Assembly: GCA_937901465.1 (NCBI GenBank)
Contig: CALGTU010000032.1
Coordinates: 1 to 16,472 of the forward strand
Origin: an uncultured Clostridia bacterium
GTDB lineage: Bacteria; Bacillota; Clostridia; Oscillospirales; Ruminococcaceae
Length of the DNA: 16,472 bases
Direction of reading: 5' to 3'
The notes beneath the pieces are model-generated. The model was not told the origin of the DNA. It did not search any database and was given only the letters and a program-made list of their open reading frames with translations. The translations under genes were made by a program, and so were the position numbers. This document shows, in pieces, positions 6,798 through 13,407 of the stretch. The stretch's first letter is position 1; each line of letters opens with the position of its first letter.

Positions 6798-6836
6798 CGG
6801 CATACCGACTAAAAATCGTCGGTGTGCCGTTTTTTT
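6798..6836 (+). terminator. Rho-independent terminator after the DegV gene
   Basis: A 12-bp stem (6798-6809 with 6818-6829, one G-U pair) is followed by seven T residues (6830-6836). It lies five bases after the DegV stop codon and isolates the glycolytic operon. Confidence 0.94.
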
Positions 6837-6859
6837 AAGAATTTTTTTACAAATAACTA

Positions 6860-6888
6860 TTGCTAAATTTTGTGAAATAGGTTAAAAT
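6860..6888 (+). promoter_or_regulatory. Promoter of the pgk-tpiA-gpmI operon
   Basis: TTGCTA (6860-6865) and TAAAAT (6883-6888) are 17 bp apart, each close to sigma-A consensus. The predicted start at A6895 gives a 57-base leader. No other comparable promoter is visible before tpiA or gpmI. Confidence 0.78.
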
Positions 6889-6898
6889 AAGAATATCG

Positions 6899-6917
6899 GG
6901 TTGTTAAAATAATAACC
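6899..6917 (+). promoter_or_regulatory. Short stem-loop at the 5' end of the pgk leader
   Basis: GGTTGTTA (6899-6906) pairs with TAATAACC (6910-6917) with one G-U pair and an AAA loop. It begins about five bases after the predicted transcription start. A 5'-terminal stem could stabilise the mRNA, or the DNA dyad could be an operator. It has no T tract, so it is not a terminator. Confidence 0.5.
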
Positions 6918-6951
6918 AACAAAACAATTTCATTTAAAGGAGTGTCTTACA

Positions 6952-8175
6952 ATGGCAGGATTAAACAAGGTTACTGTAGACGACATTAATGTTAAAGGCA
7001 AAAAAGTTCTCGTTCGTTGCGATTTCAACGTTCCTCTTAAAGAAGGCGTTATCACAAACGACAACAGAATTACAGCTGCTCTTCCTACAATTAAAAAACT
7101 CATCGCAGACGGCGGCAAGCTCGTTCTCTGCTCACATCTCGGCAAGCCCAAGAATGGTCCCGAAGATAAGTTCTCACTCGCTCCCGTTGCAGCAAGACTT
7201 GCTGAACTTCTTCCCGGCGTTAAGGTTACATTCGCTAACGACGATACAGTTGTAGGCGACAACGCTAAGAAGGCAGTTGCTGAAATGGCTGATGGCGATG
7301 TTGTTCTTCTTCAGAACACACGTTTCCGTGGCGCTGATGAAACAAAGAACGGTGAAAACCTTTCTAAAGAACTCGGCGAACTCGTTGACGGTGAAGTATT
7401 CGTAATGGACGCTTTCGGTTCAGCTCACCGTGCACACGCTTCAACAGCTGGTGTTACAAAGTTCGTTAAGGAAACAGCAGTTGGTTACCTCATGCAGAAG
7501 GAAATCAAATACCTCGGTAACGCAGTAGAAGTTCCTGAAAGACCTTTCGTTGCTATCCTCGGCGGTGCTAAGGTTGCTGATAAGCTCAACGTTATTTCAA
7601 ATCTCCTCGAAAAGTGCGATACACTCATCATCGGCGGTGGTATGGCTTACACATTCCTCAAGGCTAAGGGCTATGAAGTAGGAACATCACTCGTTGACGA
7701 CGAAAAGATCGATTACTGCAAGGATATGCTCAAGAAGGCTGAAGACCTTGGAAAGAAACTCCTTCTTCCTATAGACACAACAATCACAAAGGCATTCCCT
7801 GATCCTATCGACGCTGAAATCGAAATCTCAGTTGTTGACGCTGACAAGATTCCCGCTGATATGATGGGTCTTGACATCGGAACAAAGACACAGGAACTCT
7901 TCGCTGAAGCAGTTAAGTCAGCAAAGACAGTTGTATGGAACGGACCTATGGGCGTTTTCGAAAACCCCATTCTCGCTAAGGGAACAATCGCAGTTGCCAA
8001 GGCTCTCGCTGAAACAGATGCTACAACAATCATCGGCGGTGGTGACTCAGCAGCAGCAGTTATCCAGCTCGGCTTCTCAGACAAGATGAGCCATATCTCA
8101 ACAGGTGGCGGTGCTTCACTCGAATATCTCGAAGGAAAGGTTCTCCCCGGCGTTGACGTTATCGCTGACAAGTAA
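6952..8175 (+). CDS. pgk: Phosphoglycerate kinase
   Basis: This 407-residue cytoplasmic enzyme interconverts 1,3-bisphosphoglycerate + ADP and 3-phosphoglycerate + ATP. Both domains are complete. The N-terminal substrate domain has VRCDFNVP (21-28), NRITAALPT (38-46), SHLGKPK (61-67), QNTRF (121-125) and DAFGSAHRAH (153-162). The C-terminal nucleotide domain has GGAKVADK (204-211), GGGMAYTF (228-235), NGPMGVFE (330-337), GGGDSAAA (362-369) and STGGGASLE (383-391). AAAGGAG (6937-6943) supports ATG 6952. It heads the glycolytic operon and shows the bias of a highly expressed gene (CTC for Leu, AAG for Lys, GTT for Val, CAG for every Gln), stronger than in the flanking genes. No gapA is adjacent upstream, unlike in many Firmicutes. 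Confidence 0.99.
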   Translation: MAGLNKVTVDDINVKGKKVLVRCDFNVPLKEGVITNDNRITAALPTIKKLIADGGKLVLCSHLGKPKNGPEDKFSLAPVAARLAELLPGVKVTFANDDTVVGDNAKKAVAEMADGDVVLLQNTRFRGADETKNGENLSKELGELVDGEVFVMDAFGSAHRAHASTAGVTKFVKETAVGYLMQKEIKYLGNAVEVPERPFVAILGGAKVADKLNVISNLLEKCDTLIIGGGMAYTFLKAKGYEVGTSLVDDEKIDYCKDMLKKAEDLGKKLLLPIDTTITKAFPDPIDAEIEISVVDADKIPADMMGLDIGTKTQELFAEAVKSAKTVVWNGPMGVFENPILAKGTIAVAKALAETDATTIIGGGDSAAAVIQLGFSDKMSHISTGGGASLEYLEGKVLPGVDVIADK

Positions 8176-8186
8176 TTTAAAAATTT

Positions 8187-8227
8187 ACAGGCAGGGCAGA
8201 ATTTATGCCCTGTCTGTCTTGGTTTTT
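8187..8227 (+). terminator. Stem-loop in the pgk-tpiA spacer (leaky terminator or processing site)
   Basis: A 12-bp stem with one G-U pair (8187-8198 with 8206-8217) closes a 7-base loop. The following tract is CTTGGTTTTT, with the T run interrupted by GG, so full termination is unlikely. tpiA lacks a convincing promoter of its own downstream, so this element more likely tunes relative expression or protects a processed 3' end. Confidence 0.6.
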
Positions 8228-8259
8228 CATAACATAATTCAATAAAAGGAGAGTTTACA

Positions 8260-9036
8260 ATGAATAAGGATTTAAGAAAAGTTGTTATCGCAGGAAACTG
8301 GAAAATGAACAAGACAAGACCTGAAGCAAAGGCTCTTATTGAAGAACTCAAGCCTATCGCTGCAAAGGCTACTTGTGATGTTGTTATCTGTGTTCCTTTC
8401 ACAAACCTCGAAACAGCAATCGAAGCAACAAAGGGCTCAAACATCAAGGTTGGCGCACAGAACTGCCACTTTGAAAAGAGCGGTGCATTCACAGGTGAAA
8501 TTTCAGCAGATATGCTCGCTGAAATGGGCGTTGAATATGTTGTTATCGGTCATAGCGAAAGAAGACAGTATTTCGGTGAAACAGATGTTACTGTAAATAA
8601 GAGACTCAAGGCTGCTCTTGCTGCTGGTCTTAAGGTAATCCTCTGTGTAGGTGAACTTCTCTCTGAAAGAGAACAGGGCATCACAGAAGAAATCGTTGGA
8701 ATGCAGACAAAAATCGCTCTTTCTGATGTAAGCGACGAAGAACTCAAGAACGTTATCATTGCATACGAACCCGTTTGGGCAATCGGAACAGGCAAGACAG
8801 CAACAGCAGAACAGGCTAACGAAGTATGTAAATACATCAGAAGCGTTGTTGCTGACCTTTACTCAATGGCTGACGCTGTTGAACTCGTTATTCAGTACGG
8901 CGGTTCAATGAACGCTAAGAACGCTGAAGAACTTGTTAACCAGCCCGATGTTGACGGCGGACTTATCGGTGGTGCATCACTCAAGGCTGCTGATTTTGGC
9001 GTTATCCTTGAAGCAGGTTCAAACTGCATAGCTTAA
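8260..9036 (+). CDS. tpiA: Triosephosphate isomerase
   Basis: This 258-residue cytoplasmic TIM barrel interconverts dihydroxyacetone phosphate and glyceraldehyde 3-phosphate. Catalytic residues are in place: Asn13/Lys15 in AGNWKMNKT, His98 in VIGHSERR and Glu170 in YEPVWAIGTGKTAT. The phosphate-binding loops IQYGGSM and GGLIGGASL are also present. Length is normal for bacterial TIM (about 250). AAAGGAGAG lies 7 bases before ATG 8260. The gene is 84 bases after pgk, the gap being occupied by a stem-loop, and is read with pgk and gpmI. Gln is CAG throughout (7 of 7). Confidence 0.99.
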   Translation: MNKDLRKVVIAGNWKMNKTRPEAKALIEELKPIAAKATCDVVICVPFTNLETAIEATKGSNIKVGAQNCHFEKSGAFTGEISADMLAEMGVEYVVIGHSERRQYFGETDVTVNKRLKAALAAGLKVILCVGELLSEREQGITEEIVGMQTKIALSDVSDEELKNVIIAYEPVWAIGTGKTATAEQANEVCKYIRSVVADLYSMADAVELVIQYGGSMNAKNAEELVNQPDVDGGLIGGASLKAADFGVILEAGSNCIA

Positions 9037-9050
9037 GATAAAAGTTACTT

Positions 9051-9085
9051 ATTACCTTGCAGAAAAAACTGCAAGGTAATCTTTT
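9051..9085 (+). terminator. Stem-loop in the tpiA-gpmI spacer (weak terminator or processing site)
   Basis: A perfect 12-bp stem (9051-9062 with 9069-9080) closes an A6 loop and is followed only by CTTTT (9081-9085). The very short T tract suggests partial termination or 3'-end stabilisation rather than a hard stop, and gpmI has no obvious separate promoter. Confidence 0.6.
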
Positions 9086-9101
9086 GAAAGGAAGATATAA
9101 A

Positions 9102-10622
9102 ATGTCTAAAAAACCACTCGCTCTTATTATTATGGACGGTTTTGGTTATAACGAAAGTGATTACGGCAATGCTATCGTTGCCGCAAAAACTCCCAACCTT
9201 ACTGCCCTTATGGAAAAATATCCTAATACACTTATCGGTGCATCGGGAATGGACGTTGGTCTCCCTGATGGACAGATGGGTAACTCAGAAGTAGGCCACA
9301 CAAACATCGGTGCAGGAAGAATCGTTTATCAGGAACTTACAAGAATCACAAAGTCAATTAAAGACGGCGATTTCTTCACAAAGGAAGCTTTTGTAAAGGC
9401 GATTGAAAACTGTAAGAAGAACGACAGTGCACTTCACTTCTTCGGCCTTATGTCTGATGGTGGTGTTCATTCACACAACACTCATCTTTACGGACTTTTA
9501 GAACTCGCAAAGAAAAATGGTCTTACAAAGGTTTATATCCATTGCTTTATGGATGGCAGAGACGTTCCTCCTACATCAGGTAAGGATTTCATCGCTGAAC
9601 TCGAAGCAAAGTGTAAAGAAATCGGTGTTGGTAAAATTGCTTCCATTATGGGAAGATACTATGCAATGGACAGAGATAACCGTTGGGAAAGAGTTGAAAA
9701 AGCTTATGCCGCAATGGTTTATGGCGAAGGCGTTGAAAACCAGAATGCTGTTGACGTTATGGAAAAGTCTTACGCAGAAGGCGTTACAGACGAATTCGTT
9801 GTTCCCGCAGTTGTTGATAAAAACGGCGTGATTTCAGCTAACGACAGCGTTGTATTCTTCAACTTCCGCCCCGACAGAGCAAGAGAAATCACAAGAACAT
9901 TCGTTGATGATGATTTCAATGGCTTTGAAAGAAGAAACGGAAGATTCCCACTTTACTATGTATGTATGACACAGTATGACGCTACAATGCCTAATGTTGA
10001 TATCGCTTTCAGACCTGAAGGACTTACAAATACATTCGGCGAATATATTGCTTCTAAGGGACTTTCACAGCTTCGTATCGCTGAAACAGAAAAGTATGCT
10101 CATGTAACATTCTTCTTCAATGGCGGTGTTGAAGCATCATTTGAAAATGAAGACAGAGCACTTATCAATTCCCCCAAAGTTGCAACATATGATTTACAGC
10201 CTGAAATGAGTGCTTATCTTGTTGCTGATGAAGTTGTAAACCGCATTAATTCAGATAAATATGATGTTATCATCTTAAACTACGCTAACTGTGACATGGT
10301 AGGACACACTGGTGTGTTTGACGCAGCGGTAAAGGCTGTTGAAGCAGTTGATGAATGTGTAGGAAAGACAGTTGATGCAATTCTCGCTAAGGGCGGTTGT
10401 GCTCTTATCACAGCAGACCATGGTAATGCTGATAAGATGTATGAACCCGATGGTTCTCCTTTTACAGCACACACAACAAACCTTGTTCCCCTTATCTGCG
10501 TTGGTGCAGGAGATGTTAAGCTCCGTGAAGGCGGCGTTCTCGCAGACCTTGCTCCTACAATGCTTAAACTCTTAGATCTTCCTCAGCCAGAAGAAATGTC
10601 AGGAAAGTCAATCATACTTTAA
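9102..10622 (+). CDS. gpmI: 2,3-bisphosphoglycerate-independent phosphoglycerate mutase
   Basis: This 506-residue Mn2+-dependent enzyme of the alkaline phosphatase superfamily interconverts 3- and 2-phosphoglycerate. It has the N-terminal metal residue Asp12 (LIIMDGFG) and the phosphorylated nucleophile Ser62 in GQMGNSEVGHTNIGAGR. The substrate cluster includes H123 (DGGVHSH), MDGRDVPP (150-157) and GRYYAMDRDNRWER (184-197). The C-terminal metal motifs are NCDMVGHTG and TADHGNAD. ATG 9102 is chosen because AAAGGAAG lies just upstream (about 9087-9094) and the family starts with KKPLALIIMDG. The longer in-frame start at 9057 falls inside the spacer stem-loop. It is the last gene of the pgk operon and ends directly against a terminator. 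Confidence 0.98.
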   Translation: MSKKPLALIIMDGFGYNESDYGNAIVAAKTPNLTALMEKYPNTLIGASGMDVGLPDGQMGNSEVGHTNIGAGRIVYQELTRITKSIKDGDFFTKEAFVKAIENCKKNDSALHFFGLMSDGGVHSHNTHLYGLLELAKKNGLTKVYIHCFMDGRDVPPTSGKDFIAELEAKCKEIGVGKIASIMGRYYAMDRDNRWERVEKAYAAMVYGEGVENQNAVDVMEKSYAEGVTDEFVVPAVVDKNGVISANDSVVFFNFRPDRAREITRTFVDDDFNGFERRNGRFPLYYVCMTQYDATMPNVDIAFRPEGLTNTFGEYIASKGLSQLRIAETEKYAHVTFFFNGGVEASFENEDRALINSPKVATYDLQPEMSAYLVADEVVNRINSDKYDVIILNYANCDMVGHTGVFDAAVKAVEAVDECVGKTVDAILAKGGCALITADHGNADKMYEPDGSPFTAHTTNLVPLICVGAGDVKLREGGVLADLAPTMLKLLDLPQPEEMSGKSIIL

Positions 10623-10666
10623 TAAAATAAAAAACTCCCCTCAGATGAGGGGAGTTTTTTATTTTA
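10623..10666. terminator. Bidirectional terminator filling the gpmI/YfhO gap
   Basis: A 20-bp perfect inverted repeat (10623-10642 with 10647-10666) surrounds an AGAT loop. The GC core (CTCCCCTC) is flanked by A tracts on one side and T tracts on the other, so it works as a terminator in both directions. It starts at the base after the gpmI stop and ends at the base before the YfhO stop. Confidence 0.97.
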
Positions 10667-13330
10667 CTAATCATAAAGTCTTTTAAGAAGAACCTTACTC
10701 TTTTTTGTTTCAAGAATCCATATAACTGCAAGTGATACAAGACCTGCTACTGTGATTATGATACCGAGTGTAAGTTCTTTGGGGAAGAATTTCATTTCTA
10801 TTGTGTGTTCTCCTGCGGTAAGGTCTATTCCGATAAGTCCTGATGCCGCTTCAAAATACTCTACCTTTTCGCCGTCAACATAAACATTCCAGCCGGTTTC
10901 ATAGGGGATAGTAAGCATAAGGAATTTGCTGTCTCCGTCTGAAACGTTTATTGTTCCTTTAAGAGAACTGCTTGTGAATGATGTTACATTAAGCTGTTCT
11001 GATGCAAGTTTTTCAATAGCGTTATCAAGCTTTTCTTCATCAAGATAACAGAACCATGAATCTCTTACATAAACATCGTCTTTTGTAAGAGTTGTGATAA
11101 CCGAAACATTCTCGCCTTTTCTGAACTGACCTAAAGGCTTTATACAATAGTTGTCGGTTTCAAAATAAACTCCCTTGAATTCTTTGTTTACCCAGATGTT
11201 GAGCTTCTTTTCGTATCCGCTGTAATCACATGCAAGGAACATATAAATCGGATTTTCATCGGGTGCTTTGAAGATATATTCAAGCTGAGCGTTTTCACCA
11301 CTTCTTACAACTGTATAATGATTATGTCCATAAGAGGTTGAGTTTGAAACATTTTCGGGGATAAACTCATCTATTTCTATAGGAACAAAATATTCTGTAT
11401 AGTCATCACCGAGAAGTGTTGAAAGGAAAGTATTCTGATTTCTGAAAGGATTGTATTTTACAAAAACAAGATCCCTTGTTGCGTTGTCAACCATATAACC
11501 GATAGAAAGTGCGTTATCGTTCTTATATCCTGTTATTACATCAGAAGCGTCGTTTTTATTTACATTGGTAAGAACAGTTTCTGTATATAAAACGGGCTCT
11601 TCTTTTGTAAGGACATATTTGATTCCGAAAATATCATCGGTAAGCTTTGTAGCGCCATTGTATTTTACATAGTGTCCTCTTGAAGCGTATCCGAGTTTAT
11701 CAAGAAGATTTATAACATGTGCATTGAGTGTTGATGATGAATGAGAAACGCCTCTCATTTTAAATGCCATCGGGTCGTTTACAGTTCTGTGATATGTTTT
11801 TTCTGTTCTGTAGAAACTATCATCTATTTCATAAAGTTCATCTATTACATCTCTTCCTGTCTGAATGTAATTTACATAAGATGAACGCTTACTGAAAACA
11901 ACATCGGTATGGATTGCATGGAATGTATGAAGAGAATTTCCGAAAAGTTCGCCCGCAACAAGAACCATGAATACAAACGGCATAATTTTTGAAAGAGGGT
12001 TTTTCTTATAATAGAAAATCAGCATACCATATCCGATAATACAGATAAGTGAGAACCATACAGTGCTTGAAGTTATATGCTTGAATCCGAATTTCTGTGC
12101 TACTATAACAAACGCTGCAAGACAAACAGCAACAATTCCTATAGCTTTGGTGTCTACACCCTCTATGCGTTCAAAAGCTTCTGTTGCCATAATGAGAAGA
12201 AGGAACGAGAAGATGAATGAATAGCGGAAAGGAAGCCAGTTAGGAACCTGAAGTCCGTGCCATACTATGTCTATTGTGCTGAGATACATGCTGATGAAAA
12301 TGATTGCGGTTGTTATTCCATATCCTATTTTTCTTGAATTCTTTATGTTCGAATTCATAAAGTAAAGCGGAATCATGAATATTGTAAGAACTCCGCAATA
12401 AACGAAAGGCAGACCTTCGTTTCTTACTGTATCATAACTTTGTGGAAGAAGCTTTGTGAAGAAGTCAAAAAGAGTAAACATCTCTTTAAGGGAATAATCA
12501 GGTTCTGAAAATTCGAGTTTTCCGAGACTTAAAGAATAAACTGTCGGAAGAATTACAACAGCAGCAATAGCTCCTGCTGTAAGAGAACCTATACCAAATC
12601 TCACACAGGCTCCCATAAATCCTTTAAAGCCCATATCTTCTTCGGGTTCATGAATGAAATAAAGATAGATAAAGAAATAGATAACGCAGTAAATAGCAAT
12701 CATCCAACCGATATAGAAATGTGCAAGGAACATGAGCGCTAAGGGGATAATATATCTTACTTTCTTTTTCTTTTCGATAAGACATTCAATTCCGTAGGTT
12801 ATGAAGGGAAGATATATAAGTCCGTCAAGCCACATGGGGTCCATAAGCTGAACAACCATATATCCCATAAGTGCATAGAGAATAGAGAAGATAACAGATG
12901 TATAGCTTGTTATATTCTTTGATTTTCTCATATAATAGTTGAAAGCAATTCCTGATGAGCCGACTTTTAAAAGCTGCATTATCATAACGCTTGTAAGTAT
13001 CCATTTACGAGGAAGAAGGGCAACTATTATCATAAACGGGCTTGCAAGGTAGTATCCATAGATACCGAGCATCTCTCCGCCTAAGTTTCTGCTCCAGGAA
13101 TACAAAAGGTCAGCGTCACCCCAGAAAACATCGTGAAGGTATTCATAATAATAGATATACTGACCGTTAAGGTCTAAAACCAAAGGACAGTAATCTCCGA
13201 AAGGATAATATTCAAACGCAATGAAAACTGCATAAAGAATAACAATCGGAGCAAAAAATGCGATGAAGTAACTTCTCTTGCAATAAAGCCAGGAAAGAAA
13301 CTTGTTGTTGTCAATATCAAGTTTTTTCAC
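10667..13330 (-). CDS. YfhO-family multispan membrane protein
   Basis: This 887-residue protein has an N-terminal span (about 20-40), then a conserved extracytoplasmic loop with DLNGQYIYYYEYL (53-65) and SWSRNLGGEMLG (79-90). Roughly a dozen further spans run to about residue 470, followed by an extracytoplasmic beta-rich domain of about 380 residues, a last span (about 857-875) and a basic tail. The end of that domain has the YfhO signature ETGWNVYVDGEKVE and AGEHTIEMKFFPKEL. YfhO proteins resemble GT-C glycosyltransferases; in Bacillus and Listeria, members glycosylate lipoteichoic acid with a lipid-linked sugar donor. That substrate is not shown here, and no CsbB-type partner is in view. 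The start is GTG 13330 with AAAGGAG 8 bases upstream. It has its own promoter and is likely monocistronic. Confidence 0.92.
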   Translation of the reverse strand: MKKLDIDNNKFLSWLYCKRSYFIAFFAPIVILYAVFIAFEYYPFGDYCPLVLDLNGQYIYYYEYLHDVFWGDADLLYSWSRNLGGEMLGIYGYYLASPFMIIVALLPRKWILTSVMIMQLLKVGSSGIAFNYYMRKSKNITSYTSVIFSILYALMGYMVVQLMDPMWLDGLIYLPFITYGIECLIEKKKKVRYIIPLALMFLAHFYIGWMIAIYCVIYFFIYLYFIHEPEEDMGFKGFMGACVRFGIGSLTAGAIAAVVILPTVYSLSLGKLEFSEPDYSLKEMFTLFDFFTKLLPQSYDTVRNEGLPFVYCGVLTIFMIPLYFMNSNIKNSRKIGYGITTAIIFISMYLSTIDIVWHGLQVPNWLPFRYSFIFSFLLLIMATEAFERIEGVDTKAIGIVAVCLAAFVIVAQKFGFKHITSSTVWFSLICIIGYGMLIFYYKKNPLSKIMPFVFMVLVAGELFGNSLHTFHAIHTDVVFSKRSSYVNYIQTGRDVIDELYEIDDSFYRTEKTYHRTVNDPMAFKMRGVSHSSSTLNAHVINLLDKLGYASRGHYVKYNGATKLTDDIFGIKYVLTKEEPVLYTETVLTNVNKNDASDVITGYKNDNALSIGYMVDNATRDLVFVKYNPFRNQNTFLSTLLGDDYTEYFVPIEIDEFIPENVSNSTSYGHNHYTVVRSGENAQLEYIFKAPDENPIYMFLACDYSGYEKKLNIWVNKEFKGVYFETDNYCIKPLGQFRKGENVSVITTLTKDDVYVRDSWFCYLDEEKLDNAIEKLASEQLNVTSFTSSSLKGTINVSDGDSKFLMLTIPYETGWNVYVDGEKVEYFEAASGLIGIDLTAGEHTIEMKFFPKELTLGIIITVAGLVSLAVIWILETKKSKVLLKRLYD

Positions 13331-13370
13331 AATTATTCTCCTTTAAAATGAAATTATATACACATAAAAT

Positions 13371-13400
13371 AGTATACCACACAAATAAGGAGAATTTCAA
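13371..13400 (-). promoter_or_regulatory. Promoter of the YfhO gene
   Basis: On the minus strand TTGAAA (13400-13395) and TATACT (13376-13371) are 18 bp apart, and TGG before the -10 gives an extended -10 (TGn). The predicted start near 13364 leaves a leader of about 33 bases with AAAGGAG. It lies in the 77-base gap after the ATPase stop, where no clear terminator is seen, so some read-through from the ATPase is possible. Confidence 0.75.
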
Positions 13401-13407
13401 GGATTTT

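Noticed and set aside
8228..8259. Possible separate tpiA promoter (CATAAT near 8231)
   Set aside because: There is no acceptable -35 at 15-19 bp upstream, where the spacer hairpin lies.
7713..8492. 259-codon open frame on the minus strand across pgk and tpiA
   Set aside because: It is antisense to two certain glycolytic genes and crosses their spacer hairpin; the length follows from the biased codons of those genes.
9057..9101. Longer N-terminus for gpmI starting at 9057
   Set aside because: The frame would run through the spacer stem-loop and has no SD; ATG 9102 has AAAGGAAG and the family N-terminus.
13331..13407. Terminator for the ATPase gene
   Set aside because: Only a four-base GATT/AATC stem is visible after the stop codon, too weak to call; the region is better explained by the YfhO promoter.
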